Shown here piece by piece: positions 8,425 to 16,919 of a stretch of 64,000 nucleotides of DNA. The stretch is from Arthrobacter sp. Leaf137 (GTDB lineage: Bacteria; Actinomycetota; Actinomycetes; Actinomycetales; Micrococcaceae): assembly GCF_001423525.1 (NCBI RefSeq), contig NZ_LMOI01000002.1, positions 89,110 to 153,109 of the forward strand, read 5' to 3'. Position 1 is the first letter of the stretch. The number at the start of each line of letters is the position of its first letter. Position numbers and translations under genes: made by a program. The notes below the pieces were generated by a model. That model did not search any database, was not told where the DNA came from, and saw only the letters and a list, made by a program, of their open reading frames with translations.

Positions 8425-9845
8425 AGCTTGAAGACCCTTCGTGGGGAGCCGTCAACGATGTCGACGATGAGCTCGTGGGCGCGCTCCTCAGTGACCCGAT
8501 GCTCGGCCACCAGGCGGGCCAGGAAGGAGGCCTCGATCCGGCGCGAGGCGTCATGCCGGGCGGGAATGGAGCAGAAGGCGCGCGTGTCATCGATGAAACC
8601 GGACGAGCGGGAGAACCCGGCCGTCTCGGTGACGGCGGAGCGGAAGCGGAGCATGGCGTCCGGGGCATCGAGGAACCACCACGGTGCGCCCAGGAACACT
8701 GACGGATAGAACCCGGCCAGGGGCGCCAGCTCCCGGGAGAAGACCGTCTCGTCCATGGTGAACAGCACCAGGTGGAAGTCCTTGGCAGTGCCGAAATCCT
8801 GCAGCAGCGGCCGGACCGCCTCGGTGTAGTCGATGGCGAAGGGGATGTCATGGCCGCTGTCCGCGCCAAATTTCCCGAACGTTGGATCGTGGTGGTTGCG
8901 GAAGGAGCCGGGGTGGATGGTCATCACCAGGCCGTCCTCCACGGACATCCGGGCCATCTGGTACATCATGTGCGCTTCGAAGTCTTCGCGGTCCTGCGCC
9001 GTGGCGTTGCCGGAGCGGGCAACGTCGAACAGGCGGGACGCTTCGGAATCGCTGAGCTTGAGGGTGCGCGGCGTGCGGACGCCGTGGTCCGCGGAGACGG
9101 CGCCGTTGTCCACGAAGTAGCGGCGGCGGTTCTCGAGGGCGGTGATGTATGCGCCGTAGCCTGTGCCGCCGTCGCCCGCTGCGGCGATGAGGCGCTCCAC
9201 GTTGTCCTGCCACTGCGGGTGCGCGATGTTCAGGTACTGGTCCGGGCGGAACGTGGGCAGGACGCGGCCGTGGAAGGACGGATCCGCGGCGATTGCCTGG
9301 TGGCTGGACAGGGTGTCCAGCGGGTCATCGGTGGTGGCGAGCACCTCGATGTTGAAGTCCTTGAAGAGCTCGCGGGGCCGGAAGCCGGGTTCCTGGAGGC
9401 GGGCGGAGATGGCGTCGTAGCTGGAATCCGGGTCCCCGGCGTCCGGTTCTTCCTGGAGGCCGAAGACGCTCTGGAACTGGGTACGCAGCCAGTAGCCGGA
9501 GGCAGTGCCCTCGAACAGTGGCCAGGCCTTGCAGAACTCGCGCCATACGGTGCGGGCATCCGGAACCGCACTGGGGTCGCCCTGGGCACCCGACTGGGGC
9601 CGCAACAGGTCCTGGTCAACACCGCTGGCGTGGATCAGGCGCGTGACGTAGTGGTCCGGGCTGACCAGCAGCGCTGCAGGGTCAGGAAAGGCGGTGTTGT
9701 GTTCGATGACGGCGGCGTCAACGTGGCCGTGGGGGGAAATGATGGGCAGGTCCTGGACGCGTTCCAGCAGGCCGCGGGCGATGCTCCGCGTTCCGGGGTC
9801 AGCGGGCAGGAGCCGGTCGGGGTGGGAAGCAATGGACTGTGACAT
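8421..9845 (-). CDS. uxaC: uronate (glucuronate) isomerase
   Basis: This 474-aa protein interconverts D-glucuronate and D-fructuronate, or D-galacturonate and D-tagaturonate. It is an amidohydrolase-superfamily barrel with the metal motif SPHGHVD (His39, His41) near the N-terminus. Later are a WREFCKAWPLFEGTASGYW segment and a C-terminal FLGAPWWFLDAPDAM segment typical of UxaC. Its length matches the family (about 470 aa). It is the first gene of the uxaC-uxuB operon. The ATG at 9845 lies only 6 bases from a predicted -10 box and has no Shine-Dalgarno sequence, so the mRNA may be leaderless. With uxuB and manD it completes glucuronate to 2-keto-3-deoxygluconate. Confidence 0.9.
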   Translation of the reverse strand: MSQSIASHPDRLLPADPGTRSIARGLLERVQDLPIISPHGHVDAAVIEHNTAFPDPAALLVSPDHYVTRLIHASGVDQDLLRPQSGAQGDPSAVPDARTVWREFCKAWPLFEGTASGYWLRTQFQSVFGLQEEPDAGDPDSSYDAISARLQEPGFRPRELFKDFNIEVLATTDDPLDTLSSHQAIAADPSFHGRVLPTFRPDQYLNIAHPQWQDNVERLIAAAGDGGTGYGAYITALENRRRYFVDNGAVSADHGVRTPRTLKLSDSEASRLFDVARSGNATAQDREDFEAHMMYQMARMSVEDGLVMTIHPGSFRNHHDPTFGKFGADSGHDIPFAIDYTEAVRPLLQDFGTAKDFHLVLFTMDETVFSRELAPLAGFYPSVFLGAPWWFLDAPDAMLRFRSAVTETAGFSRSSGFIDDTRAFCSIPARHDASRRIEASFLARLVAEHRVTEERAHELIVDIVDGSPRRVFKL

Positions 9846-9851
9846 AAATCA

Positions 9852-9891
9852 ATGATCGTTTTGGCAACCGACCTTTGTCAACCGGTTGCCA
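9852..9891 (-). promoter_or_regulatory. uxaC promoter with LacI-type operator
   Basis: The palindrome TGTCAACCGGTTGCCA occupies 9876-9891. On the minus strand it ends in TTGACA (9876-9881), a consensus -35, followed after 18 bases by GATCAT (9852-9857) as -10. The uxaC ATG starts 6 bases later. A further half-site, TTGGCAACC at 9861-9869, lies between the two boxes and could bind a second repressor subunit. Confidence 0.68.
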
Positions 9892-9919
9892 AAAATTGCC
9901 ATTTAGGCGGCGCAGGATC

Positions 9920-10990
9920 TCAGGCGGGGTGGCCCGATGCCAGGAGCCTGCCGCTGGAACCACGCAGCACCAGCTCGGTTTCCACCTGCAGCGCCGGGGA
10001 CACTTCCTCTGCGCCGTGCAGCACCTCCAGCAGCAAGGCTGCCGCCTCGGTGCCGCAGGCCGTCATCGGCGACCTGATGGTGGTCAGCGCCGGAGTGGTG
10101 AAGTCCGCACCGAAAATATCGTCAAAGCCCACAATGCTGATCCGGTCCGGAACCTGCACGCCCGCGGCCTGCAGCTCCTGCATCAGGCCAATGGCCAGGA
10201 GGTCGTTGTACGTCATCACTGCCGTGGCACCGCTGGCGACGACGTCGCGCGCAACCTGCCTGCCGCCGTCGACCGTTGGCTTGGAGGAAGGAAGCTGGAC
10301 GCACTCCAGGTGGGACCACTCGCACGCAGCCTTAACGCCTTCCCAGCGGCGGGTGGTCATCCAGGACTGCGGCGGCCCGGCCACGTAGGCAACCTTCCGG
10401 TGGCCGTTGGCGGCAAGGTTCCGCACGGCCTCGCCAATGCCCTTGTTCACATCCGGAACCACCGAGGGGACGCCGTCCACCTGGCGGTTGATCACCACCA
10501 CGGGCTTCTCCCGGGCCAGTTCGCGGATGCGGGCATCGTCCATGCGGGGGCTGGCCAGGATGAGGCCGTCCACCGTGGTCAGCATGCGGCGCGCCGCCGT
10601 CAGTTCGGTGTCCGCGGATTCGGCCGACTCGGCGAGCATCAGGGTGTAGTCGCGGGCAGTGGCCGTGGATTCAGCGCCGCGGATGATGCCGAAGAACGTG
10701 GGGTTGGTGATGTCGGCGACGATGAGGGCCAGGGTGTTGGTGCGGCCGGTGGGCAGGGCGCGGGCGAAGGGGTTGACCCGGTACTCGAGCTGGGCTGCGG
10801 CGTCCTCGATCAGCTTCTGGGTCTTGGCGCTGACCCGGCCAGGCTTGCTGAGGGCACGGGAAACCGTGGAGGGGTTCACGCCCGCCAGCTTGGCAATGTC
10901 GTAGATGGTGGCGCTCGATTTTCCGCTGCGGACCGGTTTCCGGGCTTCGGCGGATGAATCGGAAAGGTCCTGCGTCCTGGATTCGCTCAC
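9920..10990 (-). CDS. LacI-family transcriptional regulator (uronate regulon candidate)
   Basis: This 356-aa regulator has the LacI helix-turn-helix at residues 27-80 (ATIYDIAKLAGVNPSTVSRA) and a periplasmic-binding-protein-like effector domain. The latter has ALIVADITNPTFFGIIRG near 90-107 and SIVGFDDIFGADFTTP near the C-terminus. A 25-residue polar extension precedes the HTH. The start is GTG 10990; a shorter start is not obvious. It sits between the epimerase/oxidoreductase genes and uxaC, all on the same strand. Its recognition helix shares PSTVSRAL with the second LacI protein at 20653, so both may read the TGRCAACCGGTTGYCA operators. Ligand unknown, likely a uronate-pathway intermediate. 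Confidence 0.88.
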   Translation of the reverse strand: MSESRTQDLSDSSAEARKPVRSGKSSATIYDIAKLAGVNPSTVSRALSKPGRVSAKTQKLIEDAAAQLEYRVNPFARALPTGRTNTLALIVADITNPTFFGIIRGAESTATARDYTLMLAESAESADTELTAARRMLTTVDGLILASPRMDDARIRELAREKPVVVINRQVDGVPSVVPDVNKGIGEAVRNLAANGHRKVAYVAGPPQSWMTTRRWEGVKAACEWSHLECVQLPSSKPTVDGGRQVARDVVASGATAVMTYNDLLAIGLMQELQAAGVQVPDRISIVGFDDIFGADFTTPALTTIRSPMTACGTEAAALLLEVLHGAEEVSPALQVETELVLRGSSGRLLASGHPA

Positions 10991-11020
10991 TGCCCCATCC
11001 TAACGAGGGAAGGACCGGAA

Positions 11021-11066
11021 ATGGCCAGCGGTTGCCCTGCTGTTGCAGGGTGCAACCACTGGCCAT
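11021..11066 (-). terminator. long inverted repeat between oxidoreductase gene and lacI (terminator or attenuator)
   Basis: ATGGCCAG-C-GGTTGC-CCTGC pairs with GCAGG-G-TGCAACC-A-CTGGCCAT around a TGTT loop, with one mismatch and one bulge. It starts 9 bases after the oxidoreductase stop and ends 31 bases before the lacI start. There is no T run. The arms contain GGTTGC and GCAACC like the operators, so it may instead act as a weak regulator-binding site. Confidence 0.5.
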
Positions 11067-11075
11067 CCCGGCCGG

Positions 11076-12242
11076 TCAGCTCCGCTCGGGGAACTGGCCT
11101 TCGGCGGCGATCCGCTTGTTCAGCTCGGCAAGGAACACGTCCTCGTCGAAGTCCAGGCCCACTTCGGTGCCGGTCCAGCTGGAGAGGTGGATGGCGTTGG
11201 CAAGGCGGACACCGTTGATGCCGTCCGAACCAGGGGCCAGCAGCGGCGTGCCGTCCAGGATGTTGGCGGCGAAGTTTTCCAGGACGCCGGCGTGCTGGCC
11301 GCCCCAGACGGATTCGAACTTGATGACCTCGGTGGTGTAATACTCCTCGGGCTTCAGCTGGCCCATGAAGAGCTTGCGGACATCATCCATGCCCATGCCG
11401 TCGCTGAGTTCACGCTCGGGCTTGTCCAGGCGCGTGACAGTGGCGGTCTTGGAGCCTTCGACCACGATCTTGCCCTGGTCGCCCAGGATCTCGAAGCGGT
11501 CGGTGCCGGTGAGGTCGTGCGTGGCGGTGACGAACACGCCGGTGGCGCCGTCGCCGTAGTCAACCACCGCGGTGACCTCGTCCTCGACGGCGATGTCCCG
11601 GCGGAAGCCGTAGGCCACCTTGGCGTAAACGGACTTGGGCACACCACAGATCCACTGCCACAGGTCCAGTTGGTGGGGAGCCTGGTTGACCAGGACGCCG
11701 CCGCCCTCGCCACCCCAGGTGGCCCGCCAGGCGCTGGAGTTGTAGTACCCCTGCGGACGCCACCAGGTGGTGATGATCCAGTTGGTCCGGCGGATGGCAC
11801 CGATCTCGCCGTTGTCCACGATCTCCTTGATCTTGCGGTACAGCGGGTTGTTGCGCTGGTTGAACATGATGGCGAAGGAGAGTTCCGGCTTGGACGCCGC
11901 GAATTCGTTCAGTTCCTTGACCTGCTTGGTGTAAACGCCGGCGGGCTTTTCCACCAGGGCGTGGATGTTGCGCTGCAGCGCTGCGATGCCCATTTCGGGG
12001 TGGAGGTAGTGCGGGACGCAGGTGACGACGGCGTCCACGTCACCGCTGTCGAGCATGGCGATGTAGTCATCGTGGAAGGGGACGCCCGGGTAGGTTGACG
12101 CGGCGAGTTCCTTTTTGGCGGGGTCCGTGTCGCAAATGGCCGCGATTTCCATGTTCGGCACCAGTCCGTCGGTGATGAACTTGGCGTAGGCGCCGCCCTG
12201 CTGGCCCAGGCCGATGATGCCGAGGCGTACTTTCTTGCTCAT
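11076..12242 (-). CDS. Gfo/Idh/MocA family NAD(P)-dependent sugar dehydrogenase (first copy)
   Basis: This 388-aa protein has an N-terminal Rossmann fold (GIIGLGQQGGAY at 8-19) and the family motif VEKPAG (Glu98-Lys99-Pro100), whose Lys is normally catalytic. A C-terminal substrate domain contains WRATWGGEGGGVLVNQAPHQLDL-type features, including the catalytic-region His in QAPHQLD. Family members oxidise sugars or inositols, often at C3, with NAD. It follows a TIM-barrel isomerase gene by 30 bases and lies downstream of the Dpp-type importer genes. Transported glycosides or their products are therefore the probable substrate. It is distinct from the second copy at 18599-19609. Reaction unknown. 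Confidence 0.87.
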   Translation of the reverse strand: MSKKVRLGIIGLGQQGGAYAKFITDGLVPNMEIAAICDTDPAKKELAASTYPGVPFHDDYIAMLDSGDVDAVVTCVPHYLHPEMGIAALQRNIHALVEKPAGVYTKQVKELNEFAASKPELSFAIMFNQRNNPLYRKIKEIVDNGEIGAIRRTNWIITTWWRPQGYYNSSAWRATWGGEGGGVLVNQAPHQLDLWQWICGVPKSVYAKVAYGFRRDIAVEDEVTAVVDYGDGATGVFVTATHDLTGTDRFEILGDQGKIVVEGSKTATVTRLDKPERELSDGMGMDDVRKLFMGQLKPEEYYTTEVIKFESVWGGQHAGVLENFAANILDGTPLLAPGSDGINGVRLANAIHLSSWTGTEVGLDFDEDVFLAELNKRIAAEGQFPERS

Positions 12243-12272
12243 GTGGTTGTACTCCGTTTGTTCGATCGAAAA

Positions 12273-13133
12273 TTAGAAGAGGTCCGCGTGGCCCATGGCG
12301 GCCAGGTTGTCGTAGGAGGTCTGGAGGGCGTCCCACACGGTGCGGCCGTACAGCTCGTCCTGTTCCACCAGCAGGTACTGGGCACCGGCTTCGACGGCGG
12401 CGGGAACGATGGAGGGGAAGTCCAGGTTGCCCTCGCCCACCTCGGCGAACTGGACCACGTTCTTGAATTCCGCCATGAAGCCGGGGAAATCACCCTTCTC
12501 CAGCAGCCCGAACGATGATTCCGGCATCTGTCCGATCCGGTAGTCCTTCAAGTGCACCATGGCTGTGCGTCCGGCGTACTTTTCCAGCGTGCGGACCGGG
12601 TCGAGGCCGCCGCGCTGGACCCAGTGGACGTCGATTTCCATGCCCATGGCCGGCGAGTTGTCCGCGATGATGTCCAGCATGTACTTGCCGTCAAATTTCG
12701 CGAACTCGATGTGGTGGTTGTGGTAGTACAGGCTGATGCCGTGTTCCTGGAGCCGTTCCGCATACCCATTGGCTTGCTTGGCAAAGTCCACCACGGCGTC
12801 CAGTGACTTCATGGCGGGAAAGGGCAGCATGCCGATCCGCAGCAGTGAGGTGTCCAGCCGTTTGGCGTCGTCCACGATCTTGTCGAAATTCTCCGCCAGC
12901 GACTCCACCGGCATGCCCTTCCGGCCTTCAACATTGACGGACAGTGCCGCGATGTCCATGCCGAGTTCGCTGCGGGACCGGTCCAGTTCTGCCACGTTCT
13001 CCGGTGTCATGGGGATCTGCGAGATCTCCACCGCGTTGTAGCCGATCGCACTGACCTTGCGCAGCGTCTCGAACGCCCCGGTGTCCGCGAAGCTGTCCTT
13101 GAGCATCATGGCTTGTACGCCTATTTTGGCCAC
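12273..13133 (-). CDS. sugar phosphate isomerase/epimerase family TIM-barrel protein (first copy)
   Basis: This 286-aa xylose-isomerase-like (AP endonuclease 2) barrel has the metal-site segments LYYHNHHIEF, GMEIDVHWVQRGG and MVHLKDYRIG. These supply His, Glu and Asp ligands seen in this family. The start is GTG 13133 with GGAGG 8 bases upstream; a longer frame to 13169 lacks an RBS. It lies 48 bases after the importer ATPase gene and 30 bases before a Gfo/Idh/MocA gene. That combination occurs in inositol pathways and in oxidative glycoside-cleavage (3-keto sugar) pathways, where the barrel acts as isomerase or eliminase. Which applies here cannot be told from sequence. Confidence 0.85.
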   Translation of the reverse strand: MAKIGVQAMMLKDSFADTGAFETLRKVSAIGYNAVEISQIPMTPENVAELDRSRSELGMDIAALSVNVEGRKGMPVESLAENFDKIVDDAKRLDTSLLRIGMLPFPAMKSLDAVVDFAKQANGYAERLQEHGISLYYHNHHIEFAKFDGKYMLDIIADNSPAMGMEIDVHWVQRGGLDPVRTLEKYAGRTAMVHLKDYRIGQMPESSFGLLEKGDFPGFMAEFKNVVQFAEVGEGNLDFPSIVPAAVEAGAQYLLVEQDELYGRTVWDALQTSYDNLAAMGHADLF

Positions 13134-13181
13134 GTTATTCCTCCGTTGTTCTTCTGGGTAAGCCTGCAACCGAATCCCCGC

Positions 13182-14063
13182 TCAGGCGAGGACGGCCGCC
13201 TGTTCGTTCTGCTGCCGCTGCTGTTCGAGCAGGCGGTGCCTGTCGGCGCGGCGCTGTTCCTGGCGGTCCGGGTCCGGGACCGGGGACGCGAGCAGCAGCC
13301 GCTGGGTGTAGGGGTGCTCCGGGGCCCGGGTGACGACGTCGGCGGGGCCCTGCTCCACGATCCCGCCGCGGTACATCACGGCTACGCGGTGGCTGATGTG
13401 CCGGACCACGTCCAGGTCGTGCGACACGAAAAGGTAGGAGACGCCGGTATCACGCTGGATCTGCAGGAACAGGTCCAGCACCACCGCCTGGGTGGACAGG
13501 TCCAGGGCACTGACCGGTTCATCGCAGACGATCAGCTTGGGTGAGAGGGCGAGTGCGCGGGCGATGGCCACGCGCTGGCGCTGGCCGCCGCTGAACTCGC
13601 GGGGCAGGCGGCTGATGGCGTCGGCGGGGAGCCCCACCTGGTCCAGGAGTTCGCGGACCCGCTTCTTTGCCTCCGCCGGTGGCTTGCCCTGCACGCTGAG
13701 CGGTTCGGCCAGGATGTCGCCGATCTCCAGGGCGGGGTTCAGGGACGTGTAGGGGTCCTGGAAGACCACCTGAAGGTCCCGGCTGAGCTTCCGCCGCTCC
13801 TTGCGGGTGGCCTGGCTGATGTCGTTGCCCTCGAAGATGACCTTCCCGCCGGTGACGGGCGCCAGGCCGAGGACTGCACGGCCCAGCGTGGTCTTGCCCG
13901 AGCCTGACTCCCCCACCAGGCCAAGGGTTTCACCCTGGCCGATGCTGATGTTGATGTCCGACAGGGCACGGAACGACTTGGCGCGGAACCCTTTGCCGGG
14001 GTACTCCACAGCGAGGTCTTCCACCCGCAGCAAATCCTTGAATTCGGCATCGGTGCTGGTCAT
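13182..14063 (-). CDS. peptide/oligosaccharide ABC importer, second ATPase subunit (DppF/OppF type)
   Basis: This 293-aa ATPase has Walker A GESGSGKTT, Q-loop VVFQDPYTSLNP, signature FSGGQRQRVA, Walker B LIVCDEPVSALD and H-loop VSHDL. The C-terminal segment HPYTQRLLLASPVPDP marks the oligopeptide/nickel (Opp/Dpp) subfamily. The last 30 residues are rich in Gln, Arg and Glu. ATG 14063 overlaps the stop of the fused permease-ATPase gene by 4 bases. It pairs with the fused ATPase domain of that protein to energise the importer. Genetic context suggests glycosides or oligosaccharides rather than peptides. Confidence 0.9.
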   Translation of the reverse strand: MTSTDAEFKDLLRVEDLAVEYPGKGFRAKSFRALSDINISIGQGETLGLVGESGSGKTTLGRAVLGLAPVTGGKVIFEGNDISQATRKERRKLSRDLQVVFQDPYTSLNPALEIGDILAEPLSVQGKPPAEAKKRVRELLDQVGLPADAISRLPREFSGGQRQRVAIARALALSPKLIVCDEPVSALDLSTQAVVLDLFLQIQRDTGVSYLFVSHDLDVVRHISHRVAVMYRGGIVEQGPADVVTRAPEHPYTQRLLLASPVPDPDRQEQRRADRHRLLEQQRQQNEQAAVLA

Positions 14064-15898
14064 TTGACGGCCTCCTTGGCGGATGCGGAGACGAGCATGG
14101 TCATGGGTTCCTTGCCTTCGAGCATGGAGGAGAGCAGCATCTGCGTGTACGGGTCTTTCGGTTCACGCAGGATGGTTCGGACGGGACCTTCCTCCACGAG
14201 GCGGCCGTTCTGCATGACCACCACGCGGTCGCAGAGGTCAGAGACGACGCCGAAGTTGTGCGTCACCAGGATGACGCCCACGTTGAGGCGGCGCTGCAGG
14301 TCCCGGATGAGGTCCAGGACGTCCGCCTGGACGGTGACGTCGAGGGCGGTGGTGGGTTCGTCGGCGATGATCAGGTCCGGTTCGCAGCTGATGGCCCCGG
14401 CGATCAGGACGCGCTGGGCCATGCCGCCGGAGACTTCGTGCGGGTAGGCCTGGAAGGTGCGCTCCGGGTTGGCGATGCCGACGTCGGAGAGCAGCTTCAT
14501 GGCGCGTTTGGTGGCCTCGGCCTTGGAAATGCCGAGCACGCGCACCATGGGCGTTACCAGCTGGTAACCGATGGTGAAGGCGGGATCCAGGTTGGACATG
14601 GGCTCCTGCGGAATGTAGGAAATCCGCTTGCCGCGCAGTTTGGTGAGCCGCTCCTGGCTGACCTTCTCCTCGCCCGGGGCAACGGTGTAGTTGCCGTCGA
14701 ACTGGATGGAGCCGCCCACGATCCGGGCGGTGCCGGGCAGCAGCCCCAGGATGGAAAAGGCGGTCTGGGACTTGCCGGAGCCGGATTCGCCCACGATGCC
14801 GAGGATTTCGCCGCGGTCCACATGGAAGGAGACGTCGTCCACCACCTTCTTGATGGAACCGTCCGCCTGCGGGTAGCCCACGCCGAGGTTGGTGACCTTG
14901 ACCAGGTGGTGTTCGGTGCCGCTTTCGACGGCGGCCACAGCGCCGCGTGCCTGGCGCACCTTGGCGGGTGCCGGCGTCGTGCGTTCCGTGGCAGAAGCCG
15001 ATTCTGCGGCCTTGCGCTTCCGCTGCTTGACCTTCTCGCCGTCCTCCAGTGCGTCGCGCACCGCGTTGCCCAGCAGGACCAGGGCGCCGACGGCGAGGCC
15101 GATGGCCACCGCCGGCCAGAGCAGGAGCGTGGGGGTCAGGTAGACGTTCTTGAAGCCCTCGCTGAGCATGACACCCCAGGTGGCAACGGTGGGGTCGCCG
15201 AGGCCCAGGAATTCGAGGCCGGACTGGACGCTGATGGCCACGCCGCAGACCATGGCGGTCTGGATGATGATGGGGGCGCGGACCACGGAGAAGATGTGGC
15301 GGCTGATGATGCTGCGGTCGCTGAGGCCGGCAACGCGGGCGGCGTCGACGTACAGTTCGTTGCGCACCGATTGGACGGAGGTCCGGGTGAGCCGGAAGTA
15401 GCCGGGGCTGAGGAGGATGCCAAAGGCGATCATCGAGATCCAGACGGAGGGACCGAAGGCGGCCCGCACGGTCAGCAGGACGATGATTCCGGGCAGGCTC
15501 ATCAGGATGTTGACGAACCAGCCGGCGATGCCGTCGAATTTTCCGCCGTAGTAACCGGCCACCAGGCCGGCGGGGAGGCCGATGCCGATGGCGACGGCGG
15601 CGCAGAGCAGTGCCGAGAGCAGCGTGGTGCGGGCACCGAAGACGAGGCGGCTCCAGACGTCGCGGCCCACGCTGTCAGTGCCCAGCAGGTGGTTGGCGTC
15701 CGGGGCGGCGAGGGTGGAGGCGATATCCGCGAAGTTTTCATCGAACGGCGCCAGGACATCCGCCAGGACGGCCATGGTGACGAGGACCGCCAGGATGGCC
15801 AGCGCAATCATGCCCATGGGGTTGCGGAGGACTTTGTGGATGACGTGGGACCGGACAACAACGCCGGTCTGGCCGGTGAGCTCGACAGCCTGGCTCAT
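14060..15898 (-). CDS. fused DppC-type permease and DppD-type ATPase of the ABC importer
   Basis: This is a 612-aa fusion. Residues 1-290 are an Opp/Dpp-type permease: N-terminal cytoplasmic segment, about six membrane helices, and the DAARVAGLSDRSIISRH coupling (EAA-like) loop. A charged linker (about 290-330, Lys/Glu/Ala-rich) joins it to an ATPase with GESGSGKSQ (Walker A), YIPQEPMSNLDP (Q-loop), VSGGMAQRV (signature) and LIIADEPTTALD (Walker B). Such permease/ATPase fusions occur in Actinobacteria. ATG 15898 overlaps the DppB-type stop by 4 bases; a frame extension to 16909 runs antisense-like through the permease gene and is not coding. It forms the translocation pore with the 15895-16836 product. 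Confidence 0.88.
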   Translation of the reverse strand: MSQAVELTGQTGVVVRSHVIHKVLRNPMGMIALAILAVLVTMAVLADVLAPFDENFADIASTLAAPDANHLLGTDSVGRDVWSRLVFGARTTLLSALLCAAVAIGIGLPAGLVAGYYGGKFDGIAGWFVNILMSLPGIIVLLTVRAAFGPSVWISMIAFGILLSPGYFRLTRTSVQSVRNELYVDAARVAGLSDRSIISRHIFSVVRAPIIIQTAMVCGVAISVQSGLEFLGLGDPTVATWGVMLSEGFKNVYLTPTLLLWPAVAIGLAVGALVLLGNAVRDALEDGEKVKQRKRKAAESASATERTTPAPAKVRQARGAVAAVESGTEHHLVKVTNLGVGYPQADGSIKKVVDDVSFHVDRGEILGIVGESGSGKSQTAFSILGLLPGTARIVGGSIQFDGNYTVAPGEEKVSQERLTKLRGKRISYIPQEPMSNLDPAFTIGYQLVTPMVRVLGISKAEATKRAMKLLSDVGIANPERTFQAYPHEVSGGMAQRVLIAGAISCEPDLIIADEPTTALDVTVQADVLDLIRDLQRRLNVGVILVTHNFGVVSDLCDRVVVMQNGRLVEEGPVRTILREPKDPYTQMLLSSMLEGKEPMTMLVSASAKEAVK

Positions 15899-16836
15899 GA
15901 GACACGCACCTTGGGGTTCAGCCAGCCGTTGATGAGGTCCACCAGCAGGTTGACGATAATGACGATGACGACGGTATAGAGGACGACGCCCATGACCAGG
16001 GGGATATCGCCCATGGTGGTGGACTGCACGGCGAGGTTGCCGATGCCGGGCAGGGCGAAGATCTGCTCGATGATCACCACGCCGCCCAGCATGCCGATGA
16101 ACTGCAGGCTGAGGACTGTCAGCCCGGTGGGGGCGGCGCTGCGGAGGACGTGCTTGAAGAGAATTTCGCGTTCCGGGATGCCCCGGCTGCGCAGCGTGCG
16201 GACATAGTCCCGCTCGAGCTGCTTGATGACGGCGCTGCGGACCTGCTGGGCGCCGCCGGTGACGCCGTTGATGACCAGCGCGATGGCCGGAAGCGTCAGG
16301 GAAGCGGCCCATGCGGAAGCTCCGGCGTCCGGGGCGATGCTGGAGGTTGCCGGGAAGAGCTTGAGCTGGATGGCGAACAGCGTGACCAGGATGATGGCCA
16401 GGACGAACCCGGGAATGGCGTCGCCGACGATGGCACCCGTCTGGACCACCCTGTCGATCCAGCCGCGCTTGACCGCTGCGGCCATGCCGAGAACTGTGGC
16501 GAGGACGGCGATGAGCAGGATGGCGGCGATCACCAGGGTGAGGGTGATGGGGAGCCGGGTGGCGATGGCGGTGGCCACGGGTTCGCCGGTGAACCATGAG
16601 CGGCCGAAGTCGCCGGTGATGGAGTGTCCGGCCCAGTCCAGGAACCGTGCGGGCAGCGGCTGGTCCAGGCCCAGCTCCGTTTCCTTCTGAGCCACCTGCT
16701 CCTGGCTTGCATACTCCCCCAGGATGTTGCGGGCAATGTTGCTGCTGGAGAAATACAGCAGGAAGTAGGTCAGGAAGGAAATCGCACACAGGACGACAAG
16801 TCCCGCAGCAATCTTCCGGATGATGAACTGAACCAT
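15895..16836 (-). CDS. ABC importer permease (DppB/OppB type)
   Basis: This 313-aa integral membrane protein has an N-terminal MVQFIIRKIAAGLVVL helix typical of DppB. Next comes an extracytoplasmic segment (ARNILGEYAS...LPARFLDW), then five further helices and the coupling-loop motif YVRTLRSRGIPEREILFKHVLRSA shared by this family (residues about 204-227). The start is ATG 16836 with GGAG upstream; the longer frame to 16911 has no RBS. It follows the binding-protein gene by 83 bases and is coupled to the fused permease-ATPase gene. Substrate inferred as glycosides or oligosaccharides from context. Confidence 0.9.
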   Translation of the reverse strand: MVQFIIRKIAAGLVVLCAISFLTYFLLYFSSSNIARNILGEYASQEQVAQKETELGLDQPLPARFLDWAGHSITGDFGRSWFTGEPVATAIATRLPITLTLVIAAILLIAVLATVLGMAAAVKRGWIDRVVQTGAIVGDAIPGFVLAIILVTLFAIQLKLFPATSSIAPDAGASAWAASLTLPAIALVINGVTGGAQQVRSAVIKQLERDYVRTLRSRGIPEREILFKHVLRSAAPTGLTVLSLQFIGMLGGVVIIEQIFALPGIGNLAVQSTTMGDIPLVMGVVLYTVVIVIIVNLLVDLINGWLNPKVRVS

Positions 16837-16919
16837 AATGCGCTCCGTTGGGCGTGGCCGTTGTGGTGATTGAGTCTCTGGTGGTGTGGGGCCGGCGGAC
16901 CGGCCCCACACCGGGTTTG

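Noticed and set aside
11021..11066. Riboswitch before lacI
   Set aside because: The fold is a simple hairpin without conserved riboswitch motifs.
14258..15979. A 573-codon plus-strand frame opposite the fused permease-ATPase
   Set aside because: The minus-strand frame has all Walker and permease motifs; this frame is a shadow rich in Gly, Asp, Val and His.
15899..16909. N-terminal extension of the permease-ATPase gene into the DppB-type gene
   Set aside because: The extension is low-complexity Arg/Pro/His-rich and lies in another frame of a clear permease gene; the ATG at 15898 couples neatly to the DppB-type stop.
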